A stretch of 64,000 nucleotides of DNA from Apoda limacodes (Eukaryota > Arthropoda > Insecta > Lepidoptera > Limacodidae): positions 15,004,001-15,068,000 of the forward strand of contig OX291551.1 in assembly GCA_946406115.1 (NCBI GenBank), read 5' to 3'. The notes beneath the pieces are model-generated. The model had not been told where the DNA came from and searched no databases. It saw only the letters and a program-made list of their open reading frames with translations. Positions 1 through 12,273 of the stretch are shown here, piece after piece; positions within the stretch are counted from its first letter, which is position 1; every line of letters begins with the position of its first letter. Made by a program: the position numbers and the translations under genes.

Positions 1-910
1 CTTCGACTTGACTGACTATGTAAGTTTCTGCGCAGCGGAGGCACCACTGTGAATGAGATTAACAAAACAATATACGAAAGAATTATTGCTCCGCATTTTA
101 ATATGTGCAAAATTATATGACGAGCATTCTATTCATCGACTCGACATTTTAAGGCTGGTTGCAAATCGGTCCAGAGGTGTGTTTTTTTTATCGCTAAAGA
201 ACTGATTTTTTTTTAAGACTCCATAATAATCTTCATGTTTAAATTTTAAAATTTAAAAAATATTCGTTAGTAGGCATAAATATCTATTTTTTCATATCTG
301 TATTATTTCATTACTATTATAAATGACTTGTTAACTTTAGCAGCTGTTTTTTAACTTTCGTTTTTAGGTACCTACTGAGGAATACTGAACAAAAAGATGT
401 TGCGAAGCATCCTTAACGCTTCACAACTAAGTTGGTTTCGTCAGTTGACCAATTTATCAGGCCTACCTGTCTACCTGATGGGAGAACTAGTTCCAAATAA
501 ATATACTCGTTAGCCGTGGAAGATATTGTTGCCAACAAAAAATCGGTATGTATCCTACTATCCTAAAAATTTAATAAAAAAAATAGGTATTCATTCAAAT
601 AACTTCCGAAAACATTTTTGAAAGGTGAATATCCATATGAGTGTCCATTTAATTAGACGCAATTAAAAAAACGCTCTCTCACTGACAACGAGATGGCGCG
701 CGGTCAAAAACGTAATTATTGGCAGGCCGCGCCGCCGCCTAAAATGCATTGCAAAAAACTGATTCAGAGTCTGTCAAAATCGCTCAGCAGACACGGAAGC
801 TGAAAGATGAAATGTATATTATCTGCCCCGTGTGTGCATGACCATTGATTTATATGGAGTGCGATATTGGCAACTGCACCTGCTCGGCAAGAACCTTAAG
901 ACATGCTCAG

Positions 911-996
911 GAAACTCTAGAATCCTTCGCTCCACTCTGTATTTAAAATAGCACCCTCGCCGTAAAATATAATTTTGATCCCTTGTGATACAATCT
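911..996 (+). repeat. Dispersed repeat, copy near the window start
   Basis: tttaaaatagcaccctcgcc and the following 'cccttgt.atacaatct' recur at 37460-37517, just before FAR exon 5. Weaker similarity extends back to about 840. Family not recognised. Confidence 0.6.
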
Positions 997-1010
997 ACTA
1001 TTCTAATATA

Positions 1011-1764
1011 TACACACCGGCACAATTAGCGGAACAGAAAAAACAGTGAGACTATGAGATAATAACGCATATATTTGACGAAAATGTAATTAGACACAAA
1101 ATAACAAATTGATTAACATCTTTTAACAACGACTTTGAAAAGTCTTCGTTATTTTTTATTGAAAAATAAAGAAATTTGAAATAAGTGAAATTTTTAGATG
1201 ATTCATAAATCATCACAAAAAATAAAAAAAAGTAAGCATTAAATGATTTAACAATAAAATTAAAGCAAAATTAATAACGAATGTTTCCCCCTCTTGCTCT
1301 GATTACGGTTTCCATTCGTCTGGGCATGCTACAGATTATGTTATCGATGATTTCTTGAGGCAACCGCTCCCACTCCTCAAGAAATGCATTTCCAAGTTCA
1401 TTCAGATTGTTGGGGGGTGGCATTCTGGATTTAACCCTTCTTTTTAGCAAGTCCCAGACATGCTCTATCGGATTCATATCGGGGGAATTTGCTGGCCACT
1501 GCATCACCGGTATACCTACGTGGCTCAGATATGCCTGTACCGATTGTGCACTATGAGCACGAGCATTATCTAGCATTAGAATAAAGTCGTCACCAATAAA
1601 TGGGGCAAATGGTACAACATGTTCTTCTAAAATGTCTCTGATGTGTATGTGGCGTTCTCCTTTGCGTCTCCATATTCGCTGTCTCCCATCGATCTGTTTT
1701 AAAAGAACCTGCTGCCATTCGTTCAAATCCTTTTTTTGTGTTCCGCTAATTGTGCCGGTGTGTA
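1011..1764 (-). mobile_element. Tc1/mariner-like element, internally deleted (copy 1)
   Basis: Terminal inverted repeats TACACACCGGCACAATTAGC (left, 1011) and its complement (right, ending 1764) sit in a TA-rich target. The - strand encodes the C-terminal half of a Tc1-type transposase, with DNARAH and, further on, [12 protein letters not shown] (the second D and the E of a DDE triad at Tc1-like spacing). The N-terminal DNA-binding part is missing. Compared with the copy at 47617 it lacks about 125 bp in mid-ORF and 24 bp holding the TDE catalytic segment. Not active. Confidence 0.88.
1271..1726 (-). pseudogene. Tc1-type transposase fragment (copy 1)
   Basis: Open for 151 codons after in-frame internal deletions. 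It keeps the second D (LDNARAH) and E (PIEH) but has lost the first-D segment. [20 protein letters not shown] is diagnostic of Tc1/mariner transposases. Confidence 0.85.
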
Positions 1765-3260
1765 TATATACGACAAAACGGAAAACCTTTATAACGCGTT
1801 CTAATTTTGAACAGCGCCATAATAACTAGTTTCGGATACTGGCGTTTTATTTTTCATATAAAATAAATTTTAATACAAATTTTAATTAAACATCTAATGC
1901 ATTTCAATTTATTATGCAAATAACTGACATGTTAATAGTTTTCTAAAACGACAAAAATCCTATGCAACAAAACTAATGTGCACATTAGATTTACATATCC
2001 GGGAACTCCGTATGCTGCACAAGGTCTACAACAAATTCTGGTTAGTTATCAAAGTCTGCAAAGATCATTTGTTCTGATATTCATCAGCATATTATTATCC
2101 ATATATGTGCATTATCATTAGATATACCTAGTAAGTTATTTACTCTTGTCGGCGCGCGTAATACCTACCACAATGTCGCGGTCGTTTATAGCTCGCGCTT
2201 AGCGTCACCCGCAAATATGACTTATACGTATACTTACTTTGGTCCCCCGCCCCGCTCACTTCGTTCGACTGCCAAAATATCTCATCAGAGTTGGGTGTTG
2301 AGTTGTTCGGTGACTGCCTATAACAAAGTCCTTTATTAATGCAAACAAAAATAATAAGGATTTGTAAACGAAATACCTTTGCAAAATAATTGCTTTAAAC
2401 AAAAAGTACGTTATCCATCATTAATATATACCGACAAAAATAATAAGGATTTATTGATTAAGATAACTAAGTCAAAAACTTCTTAAATAATACATCTTAG
2501 TCAAATTGGTTGAAAATCGTAGACGAAACTAACTACCTTTAATCCCTAAATAATTTAAAATAATTTTATCATTTTTATCTTAAATTAACTATTTTAACCC
2601 TTTTCAATTATTATTGAAACTACAAGAATAGGGGAAAAAAAGGAATCAAATAAAGACATTTATAGCACCCAAAAACTAAAAAACATAACATGTCAAAAAC
2701 ACATAAATAGTTATAATATATGTAGTCTAGTCAGAGCATATAGAGTACGGGCTGCAGTGCTGGAATACATTTTAAAATCTGTTCTATGACCTTGGCAGGC
2801 GATTGAGCAGTATGTTGCTTACAGCCTACGCGATGCTACAGAGGATCAAATTAACATTAATAAAAGCGATAGAAAGCATTTGTTTGTTTGTTCCAAATAT
2901 CCAATTGGAACTTATGTAACAAATTTAATAAAGACCGATTTAGCTGTGGCGGATTTTAATGTTGGTATCCTGTAGTATTTCCACACCAGCGATACGTGTT
3001 CAGTTAATAAATAATGTCAAATTTGACTCCATATCATCAGATGCAAGGAACGGGACTTTATGTGTAACCAAAGCATGGTAGTCATTTTCATTTTCGGATT
3101 GTGCAATAACTTACCTCTCGCTAATTATTGTCGGTGGGAGGTGCTTTCCGTGTAAGCATTAAAAAAAGAACGGAAATATTCCAGAAGTTATTTAATTTAT
3201 TTAAGTTCTCAAATCCAGACCACACTGTCCAAGGTCGCTGACTGGGGACGGGAAAACTTG
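1765..3260. other. Intergenic, no gene seen
   Basis: AT-rich with one CpG-rich block at about 2145-2280 (tcggcgcgcg, tagctcgcgc). 'aaaataataaggattt' occurs twice (near 2346 and 2436). No coding frame supported. Confidence 0.4.
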
Positions 3261-3267
3261 GTCTGAT

Positions 3268-3530
3268 CACTTTTGACTCGGTTCAACGACGGGCTGTGAG
3301 AATTGTCGACGACCCAAACTCACTCGCCGTATCGAGCCCTAACATCTGAGGAGAGACTTTGCCTCCCTGTGTGTGTTCTACCGCTCTTATACTGGAATGT
3401 GTACTAAGGATTTGTTCGAAATGATGCCCACGAAGGGTCGGCAACGCGCTAATGATATTGCTGGTGTTACAAGCATCCGAAGGCTACGGTGACCACTTAA
3501 CATCAGGCGGACCGTAAGCTTGTTTATTCC
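3268..3530 (+). mobile_element. LINE 3' end (CR1/jockey-type RT C-terminus plus 3'UTR)
   Basis: Translation gives FDSVQRRAVRIVDDPNSLA, then after a frame change RDFASLCVFYRSYTGMC..LFEMMP, the thumb/C-terminus of an insect non-LTR reverse transcriptase. A 3' segment (gcaacgcgctaat...aggctacggtgacc...catcaggcggaccgta) follows and recurs at 28799, 40050, 49950 and 53035. Truncated and frameshifted. Same family as 17745-18144. Confidence 0.75.
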
Positions 3531-4018
3531 GTCCAGTTTTTCATGTCAGAAACTCTGTCCCCAAATCAGCATGCTTCCAATTTAGATTGCATGACATTCG
3601 TCGTTTATGTTTTCTTGATAATACTGATTATTCTGCATTTGTAGTGGGTCACAAAAGGCATTTGCGAGTAGTTTTGCTCGACAGAACGTTCGCTTCCAAT
3701 AGGCGGCTAGAGATCACAAACCTTTCTACAGTTAATAACCCTAGGAGGTACTTTCCACTCCTGGAAAAATGCACGCCCTGGTCCATCAAACTCGTCATAT
3801 ATATCTTTTTTATAAAATTCTATTCCTTTTAAAATCTTCTCTTGCAATCTTGCATTCCAGAACATTAAAAAAAAATCGCCTCGATTTTCTTCTTTGTATT
3901 AAGGACTTATTCCACATGTTTCATATTAGAATTCAATGAAATTAACAACTTCTCGTGAACAGATTTACTATCAAAAAATACGAACAGATTCACTGCCAAA
4001 CAATAGTGCTCTATTAAT

Positions 4019-4114
4019 CTGCTACCAAATTGGTTAATGTACTAAAAAATATAAATAGACAATATTATTCTAACCTGCTACCAAATTGGTTAATGTACCA
4101 AAAAATATAAATAT
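4019..4114 (+). repeat. Tandem duplication, 56-bp period
   Basis: ctgctaccaaattggttaat and the following 20 nt occur at 4019 and again at 4075 with one change (gtact/gtacc). Confidence 0.85.
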
Positions 4115-4900
4115 CTTAAAAGGTAGGTAGGTGTAGAAAAATATCGGAATGTCTAAGCGTAACATAAGTTTAAAAGTGACTACGTTTGTCTTTTATAGGG
4201 AAAGAAAAAAAAACAACACTCGGAGATTGTAATGATTAAGACGGGTTCCTTGCACCTTTTAGGTTAATTCATTACCATTTTGCAATTTTAGACGTAAGTA
4301 AGTATCTACTCGGTTGAGGGTAGTTTGTTTTTCTAGCATAATTGAAACAAATTTACAAGTATTTATCGATTATGGCATTGCAACTTAAGAGGATAGGATT
4401 CGCGGCGCCACGCAGCGTGAAAACGAAACTTCCTACTTATTTAGACAAATACTGTGAAATTTTATAGGTATGATCTCAAGCTAAATATCTATGTCTGTGG
4501 ATTCCCAAAATCCTAAAAAAACTAGAATCCTGCATAGATTTAAACTTCATAATTTAATAGAAAACTGACACACTTCAGACCTATATATTTAATCCTAGAG
4601 CATGTCTTCAAAATTTCGTGGTATTTGATTTGAAAGTGCCAAAAATAGGTGGGAATTTCATTTGTATGAAGCGCGTTGCGAGACGCCGTGAATCTTATAC
4701 TCTTAAACTCAATCGTAGCCTGTGGAAAAAAAAACCTAATAAAAAGATTCTCAGTCATTAAAGAAAACCCGTATTTTATTGATATTTAAACAATTTCTGA
4801 GGTTTTATTGCTAGGATTCGCCATAATATTGACTGATTTGCAACATACTTGTAAGATAAAATGGTTTTAATTGTTATTTCATACCAATAACCGACTAACC

Positions 4901-4962
4901 TTAGATTTTGAATCGAAAAAGAAATATTATGAGGATATTTCTTTTTCGGCTCAAAATCTAAA
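4901..4962. repeat. Near-perfect 62-nt hairpin
   Basis: ttagattttgaatcgaaaaa at 4901 and following bases pair with the complement ending 4962. The arms are about 26 bp with three mismatches in one block and a roughly 7-nt loop (tatgagg). The shape fits a miRNA precursor or a tiny palindromic insertion. The sequence itself is not recognised. Confidence 0.6.
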
Positions 4963-5271
4963 TATCATTTAAGATTACTATGCCTTCAAAAAGGTACAAG
5001 GTGGGTATGTGTGGGCAAAGCAAAAAAAGCGAAATTTCTTCAAAAATTACATCAAATGCTAAGAAATAAAATGATCATCATAATTTGTCTCTAATTTTCT
5101 AAAACTTGGAGCGGTCATATGATTTTTAAATTTTATTTTTATCAAGATAAGATAAATCCAACCATTTCTGCTATAGAAACGTAAAATTTAAATTACTTAA
5201 CCAATGCAAATTTTAATGTTTTCTGCTTTGCCACTTTTCTTATCCTATAAAGTCACAGAAATAACTATGGC

Positions 5272-5392
5272 AAAGGAAAAATTGTGGAATGAGCTCCCTG
5301 CCAAAGTTTTCTCTAAGGACTACAGTATAGGGTGCTTCAAGAAAGAAGTTATTGGACTTTCGAATTCCATTCTTCTCTAATACAAAACAATA
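5272..5392 (+). mobile_element. LINE RT C-terminal fragment
   Basis: Reads LWNELPAKVF..DYSIGCFKKEV, the 'WN.LP..VF.....FK' end of insect CR1-like LINE polyproteins. A similar remnant (gttcttcaagaaagaagtta) is at 53006. Very short. Confidence 0.5.
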
Positions 5393-5778
5393 TTATCTTA
5401 ACCGAACATTTTACTTAAAACATATCCAAAATAGTTGGATTTCTTGACTGAATAATTTGCATTCATATTTTGGTGGAATAGAACTTGGAAACTCTTTTTT
5501 TTTTCGTGTACCTTTTTAAAAATACTATTAATTAAGTTGTTTGAGGCACATCCAAGTTTTTTAGGCAAGTTAGAGAATTTATCATAATTTTCAAGTGAAA
5601 AAAGCGTCAATCAGATTTTGCAACGCTGCCCCAGACTCTTTTTACAAAAAAATTACATAAATTATAAATTTGTATAAAAATAAAAAATATATTGTTATGT
5701 CCGGTCTCAGTGTCACTTAACACAACGCAAGTTATACAAAAAGTGCGGGTAACAGAAATCCATTATTACTTTTTAGCC

Positions 5779-6070
5779 TACTAATATTATAAATGTGAAA
5801 GTATGTCTGGATGAATGGATGGATGTAACTTAATCAAGCTTCAACCACTGGACGCATCAGGATGAAACTTGGCATACATATAGGTGAGGTCCTGGAATAG
5901 CATACAGGCAAAATTTGTATTCCAAAAAAATTTAAAAGTTCCCGAGGGGATAACTATGACCGAGTTAATCGAACTACAGCTGCAGCTATAGCTTGCTTCA
6001 TTGCTATAATTAAGGAGTTCCACGCCGATAACCGAATTTAGGGCAGGCGGAGCCTCTGGCAAAGTCTAGT
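5779..6070 (+). mobile_element. Helitron-like nonautonomous element, copy 1
   Basis: Starts TACTAATATTATAAATGTGA and ends GGCAAAGTCTAGT, with internal 'gatgaaacttggcatacat' and 'ttccacgccgataacc'. This layout fits the Lep1-type nonautonomous Helitrons common in Lepidoptera (3' CTAG next to T). Other copies are at 49108, 52572 and 55682. Confidence 0.6.
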
Positions 6071-6459
6071 AATTAAATTAAACTCGGCAGATTCTTCATA
6101 TTTATATAAAATGATTGGACGTTAAATTTATTATTATACAAATATCTCTAAACACCGAGTAAATCGCTTTAGTAACAGACCCACTTCAAGCTTTTGGGGT
6201 TAAACGGGAAGTTTTGTTTTGTCACAAGAGGAAAAAGATATAATACAATACAATTCATTTATTGGTGTTCCACAGCACAATTTACATATTTTTTTTATTT
6301 ATTTTTTTATTTATTGACGTAGCATAAAGCCTTACACGTCATAACAGATCTGGACTATCAATCGCACCACTTAATATATCATGCAAGAACTTAAGGTCTG
6401 CAACCAGCCTCCTGTGTCTCAGACTCAGAAACTAAGTAACTATAGAATTTAACATATAT

Positions 6460-7520
6460 TAATAGTTTTTTTTAGAATTGATATATGTTACGTATGATGG
6501 GGACCAACCAGATCGGTGATGCATACTCTAGTATACTGCGTACGTATGCGTAATATAGCTGCTGGAATGGAACTGCTGTACGAAAATCTCCAGTCGCACG
6601 AAAAACAAAACCTAAAATCTTAAGAGCTCGATGTGTGATGTACTCGTAATGAAAACTATATAGGAGTTTTGAGTCTAGCATACACCTAGGTCTTTAACCA
6701 AGGACACATTGTTTTGGGACTTCTTTACGGGATTTTTCACGGGAAACTAATTATTTTTCTGCACCGCGTAAAGCTGATCACCTTGCACTTATTCACGTTT
6801 AGATCAAGTTTATTGCGGCTACAATACTAACTAAGCCTAATTAGATCTTCTTGCATCTTTGTACAGTCCGTATGATGTTTTATGGGACAGTAGATGAAAG
6901 CATCGTCGAAGTACATCAAAAAGTTGGCGTACTTTAAGCAAGGGGAAGTCAAGGAGAAAAGAAGAGGACCTAAGTGAGATTCCTTCTTTTACTGCTTGGC
7001 TTTAGTTCATAAGATAAGATTCAAACCAGCGCAATAGATCACCTTGTGGAACTGACAATTTCCTTCTTTTACTGCTTGGCTTTTGCTCATAAGATAAGAT
7101 TCAAACCAGCGCAATAGATCACCATGTATGCTCACTTGTAAGAGTTTGGAATAGGAAAAATAGAAACGGCATCTGCTACTCCCTTATCCATCTGATGAGC
7201 CACAAAGTCAGTGAAAGTTGCGAGGTTAGGGACAGTTATGCGTCCTCGCATAAATCCTTGTTGGTTGGTAGGGATGACGCGAAAAATTGTTGGGTAAATT
7301 TGGTCAAATACAATGAGTTCAAAGGTCTTACTCGGATCGGGTAGCATAGAGACTGGTCGGTATTGTTCAGCCGCTAACTTGAAACCATTTTTATAAATTG
7401 GTACAACGAAAGCTTCTTTCCATTTCGAGGAAAAAGTAACTTCTGAATGCGAGCGTTTACAAATAATTGCTAAGAGTTCGGCTAGCTGCTTTGCGCAAGA
7501 TTTCATAAACATAGGGTGTA
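6460..7520 (-). mobile_element. Non-LTR retrotransposon RT remnant
   Basis: The - strand carries RT finger/palm sequence (KWKEAFVVPIYKNG, EQYRPVSMLPDPSKTFE, QQGFMRGRITVPNLATFTDF) at 7512-7132, a YFDDAF active-site relic near 6915-6895 and thumb sequence (THRALKILGFVFRATGDF, YYAYVRSILEYASPIW) at 6681-6472. Stops and gaps break it. A jockey/R1-like LINE is likely; the clade is not settled. Contains an 80-bp tandem duplication. Confidence 0.75.
6980..7125 (+). repeat. Direct duplication, about 80-bp period, inside the LINE
   Basis: ttccttcttttactgcttgg...gcgcaatagatcacc is present at 6980 and again from about 7060, differing at a few positions (tttagttc/tttgctc). Confidence 0.85.
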
Positions 7521-8500
7521 GGATATTTTAGGTATTTGAAAAGCAAGTCTAGTTATTTCTAAGGAGCAGAGACAGCATCAAATATATATTGGCTTCTGGC
7601 AAGCCAGCTGTGGTTTATGGAACTGAAGAACCAGTGTCGACTGAAAATATTCGAGAAAAATATCACATATATCAGAAACACCTGTAATAATCACTACACA
7701 CAACACTTACGGTGTCCTCGGGTGCGTTCGTTGGTGAAACTCGAGAGCTGTATTTTTTTTTTGTGACTGGATTCCATGCAGGCTACAATTTGTTTCCATC
7801 CTCACGATTGAAGTTCTTATGCTTTTTTATTTCAATCAATTCATTTATTTTTTTAATTTGTAATGGAACGCGTACATTAAAAATAACAATTTAAAAACTT
7901 ATGAAATTATCTTAAATAATAATTAATAAAAATTAAACATATTGGAATATAAAAAAACCAGACTTATAAAAAAAATCATCCATAGCAAATCCTGGGGTAA
8001 GGTACCATTTTCACTGGCAGCAATACCTCTCTGCACAGCCAAACTTAGTCGTTAAGAGAGGTAACATCCATACCTTAAATCACCAGATGCAAGAACAAGT
8101 CTTTTAGATAAGTCCTTAGTAACATTTTGATCCGAAGGCCCTGTGTTTCAACTGCAAGTGCCACAAACTCATAACGATCAACAAAATATGAAAGCTTGCG
8201 GCGTGTAGTGTACTCCAGTCTACCCTAGAACAAAATTATGTCTAACTACCTATATAGCGTACCATTATGTGGGATTTAATTGAATACTTAATATATTCAT
8301 AGATAAGTAGCTATAGGTCTAATTATCGGTTGGTACAAAAATAAGATAGTCAAACATTATGAATAGATAAACATAAATTAAGGTTCGAAATAATTGCGCG
8401 GTAAAAGATAAGACAGCGCTGCATTGGATATATGTCTATTGTAGATTTTGTTTCGTTGCATGGTAAAGTAGCTTAAAACAGTACAGCGGTGTTAAAATAA
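7520..8500. other. Intergenic, no gene seen
   Basis: AT-rich. The only open frame (7712-7894) is poly-Phe/Ile-type translation of T-rich DNA and has no support. Confidence 0.4.
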
Positions 8501-8520
8501 TAATAATACTTTACGCTCGA

Positions 8521-9030
8521 ATCGTACGATCGTCACGTGACCATGTCATGCGATGACGTCACAAAACCTGTTTGAAGACGAAATAAAAAAATACAGGAAA
8601 TAGGGATATTTCCTTATTAGTGCGTGTAAAAGAGATAAAAAAGAAATCGTTCGCTCGCTTGATTTTGGCGCCACGGCGCTGGAGACTGTCGTGACAGAGT
8701 CCTCTCTCTCCCATTCGAAATTCAAAATGCGTGAGTGACGCGCGCGGTTTTGCATAATGGTGTGTTTCCCGCCTTTTTTTGAGTCGAGTAATATTGAAAG
8801 CGTCCCACCACCCACATTCTTAATTAGAATTTTGACTGTGCTTCCCGTGCTTTTTCTTAGTCAATAGTGTTTGCAATTACAAAGTGCAAATGTGAATAAA
8901 TAATAAAACTTTAAGTGGTTATTTACATTGAATTAACATCGAACCGTGTACCCGTGTGTAACCGTGAAGTTGTTAGGAGTGGTCGAGCTTGGCGTCGTCG
9001 TCGCTGTCGGCGTCTTCCCGCCCATCGATA
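8521..9030 (+). promoter_or_regulatory. Promoter-like CpG-containing block, possible first noncoding exon
   Basis: Palindromic E-box CACGTG at 8534-8539 and full CRE TGACGTCA at 8554-8561, then a CpG-bearing stretch (ggcgccacggcgc near 8667, gacgcgcgcgg near 8735) and a transcript-leader-like segment with GT-rich character (8860-8990). This contrasts with the AT-rich flanks. No coding exon can be tied to it here. It may drive a gene whose exons lie elsewhere or on the other strand. Confidence 0.35.
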
Positions 9031-9059
9031 ATTTTTCTGAGTTAGTAGATTAGTTTTAT

Positions 9060-12000
9060 TTCTCAGAGGAAATAATAAAAGCATTAAAATTCCTTCTGAG
9101 TACAGCTATTTATCTAGAAATTCATTTGAAGAGTTTCTATATGAATTGTTGTTGGGTAGGTAAACTATTAATTATAACCATTGTTTTACTTTTCTTGTGT
9201 GATCCCAAAATATGTTTCGTATGTGAAAATTGTAAATTAATACCTAGAGATGAGAGACAGGTTATGTGCTGATGGTTTAGGTACACAAATCACATACTGA
9301 TGTTGTGGCAAACCGTACATAGGATATCTAGAGTTTCACTATCTCATTTTAAGAATTTTATTTAATCATAAGATTTAATAGATAACTACTTGAATTACTT
9401 AAAAGGTTGATAAAATGTGCATAAAACGATACGAAACGTTGACGATTTTAAAAACATGGCGCCGGGTTTAATTATTATTCTCGAATTTTACCTAACCGTG
9501 ATAATTGTAAATTACCATTTTGCACTCAATTTAGTGCTTTACAGATTGAGTAAAGATTTTCCTTTATAGAGTTATAACCTACTATACGGTTTTTTATGAC
9601 AAATATGTATTAGGTTACCGATATTTGAATATTCGGATTTGTGACTGACATATCGTTTGATATGAAGGAAAATCAGGTCCGGAGGGCTATATCCAGGAAT
9701 CAGTGGTGCATCTGAGGCATGGACAGGTTCTGAACCTGGGCAGACATGTTTCAGATTGAGGGAAAGTAAAAGCATTATGTAAAAAAACACTTAATACATT
9801 ACCATAGGGTTGGGGAAGGGAGTAGGAAAAAAAAAAAAAATTTATGTATTTGATATTTAATTTTAGCGTAGGTCTGTTTGAAAAGGCTTCAGGCGGCTTT
9901 GTTTGGTCCAGGGTAAGATGCTTGTGTTAGGGGCAGTATCACGTTATTTAGTTTGTAAGGTCAGGGACCTGGATCAGCAGAGTGAAAAATTTATGGGGTC
10001 TGATTATTAAATTCAGGGGGGTGAAATGTTTCGGAAAATAAGCCTGAAGCGAATGTAAGAGTGGAAAGAACATATTTTGGGACATTTTCAGCTAGATATA
10101 TTTAGTTAATAAGGGGAGGGAGCTTTAGGCATAGTAGGTATAGGAAAGAGAGTACGGCCATAAGATTCCTTATACATGAAGTGTTTTAGTTTAATATGCT
10201 TGTTGATTAAAGGATATTTTTGTTTTCCTTCAGGGAAAAAAATATAAAATAGAATTGAAATAAAATTAAAAATTCAGAGGAAAAAAAAAAGAGTTTGGTG
10301 GACCGACGGTGCCGGGTTCGTCTAATGAACCTTGCAACGCAGGGCTCTAAGTCCATCCTTAGATGACTTTTGGCCTAATTGGAGAGTCCAGAATTGCCAG
10401 TTTATTATTTTATTTTCTTGTCAAGGAATCTTGGCCTAATAGAGACCTAATAATCAATTAATGGGTACTCCTTTAGAAGGGTTATACACACGGCTCTATC
10501 TCATTGTCTCATTCAGTGTGTTAAAAATCGTTTCCACCAGCAAATGAAAGGACGTTAGTGATGGCAGGTTAAAAAGGGGCCGTTGTCTGTTTAGGTTGGG
10601 GGTAGGCATTGTTAGTACACACACACTAATTATACATTAGCTAAAAGGCCCCTCGACCGCTGTCACTGCTTTTATTTGCAGGTATACATCCCTAGTGAAA
10701 AGATAAATCATTTCTGTTGAGAAGAACGCTTTGATAGAGGGTTTAGAATAGTTGTAGGTCTGTTCCCATATAAGAACACAGAACTAGGTGCAGTGTAAAA
10801 AAAAAGGCAAATAGATTAATTAAAAGGAGAAGAGTGTAAGAGTGAGTTTAAGTGTTTCTTTCGAAAGTAGTTAATGGGACTGTAAGGTCACAACCCTTTG
10901 ATGATAACGCTTCGTCAACAGACCTAGGGATGTCGCGGTTATAGTAAGATCTCTCCATTTTTAATATCAGTATTGGAACAGGAATGGGTAGTAAATAAGT
11001 AGAGCAGGTCTTCGTGTGACGGCGAAGCTCGAGTACTAGGGTGTGAGTAGAGCTGGTTTACTTTTAGGTCTTACTAGCTCAGCTCCACCCTACTCCAAGA
11101 AAGTTAAAGAGGTAGTTTAAATTTTATGAGTTCTAATCCGGATCAGAGGATATAAATGATAAAGAAGAAATTTTAATTTTGGTGTGTCTAGTAGGTAGTT
11201 GTATAAGATACCTATTCAATACTTACCTATCTAAACTGTTAGCATTAATTGGTCCGGATTAGTTTTCGTCAAAGTAATGAGTGATAGTTGTCGGGATACA
11301 GATTATTCCTTCCTTTTGGGAAGTTCGTTTTATTAATAAATAAATCACTCATTATGGAGACGAATAGAATAAGAATTATATATCTTTAGATTTTTGAATT
11401 TACTTCTTTATATTTTACTACGTCTATTTTTAAAATGTAACAATTAAGTTATGTCAAAACAATGATAATAAAAAAATATATATTTTAGAATTGCTTTCTC
11501 TTTGATATAAAAAGAAAGAAAAACATTAACGGTAATCTTACTGAAACAATGACTGAACCGGGGTACGACATAAGTTAATCTTTGACCGAACATATTAAAC
11601 ATGGATTTGTTAAAAGTGACATTAGTTGTTCTAGGGTCTGTCCAATTCTTCTTCATAGAAAATCCTATTATCATAGCGTATTATTATCCAGGTAGGGCCC
11701 CCCTTAATAACTGATGAGCCGGGGGGGGGGGACCCCGACCTACCGGCGAAACGCGAAGGTTCTAATCACTCAAAATGCCTATTGTTGATCTGACTAAAGT
11801 GTTAGATTTTTGAGTGAGCAATGTTTTCATTACTGACTGAATAGTAGGAAAGTACCTACTAAGACGGGTTACCTACCCATGTAAATTGGCGTTCTGTCGT
11901 CATAATTATCTTAATTGACTGTAACAAATTATTAAAGGAAATTCTATTTAATCTTTACGTTATTCGCAATTTGTTCCATATTTATTAATATTATCTTAAT

Positions 12001-12260
12001 ATCTCAAGTTCGTAAGAGAAAGGTTGCACATGATGTCTCCTTTATAAGTTCTTGTATCTACGCAGAGAACGGAATTATTCACTGTTATCTGTAAGATGTC
12101 TAAATACTGATAATTCCACGTTTACTAAGAAATTTTGGTTTGTAAGAAGAACTACCATGAAGACTAAATAGTACCTTGTGTGAAATATCTTATTATAGGG
12201 CCGCATGGTTAACAAAGGGAATTATCTTCAGGGTGCAGAAATATTAGGTTAAATTCAATC
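9060..12260. other. Long stretch with no gene recognised
   Basis: Open frames here are short and composition-driven. There is a poly-A tract at 9829-9840 and a short G-run at 11721-11731. If the block at 8.5-9.0 kb is a promoter, this could be its first intron; that is inference only. Confidence 0.4.
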
Positions 12261-12273
12261 GATCATTTATCGA

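Noticed and set aside
819..1025. 68-codon - strand frame
   Set aside because: Overlaps a dispersed repeat and a transposon end; composition not protein-like.
11721..11731. G-run as a G-quadruplex
   Set aside because: A single uninterrupted run of about 11 G; no set of four spaced tracts nearby.
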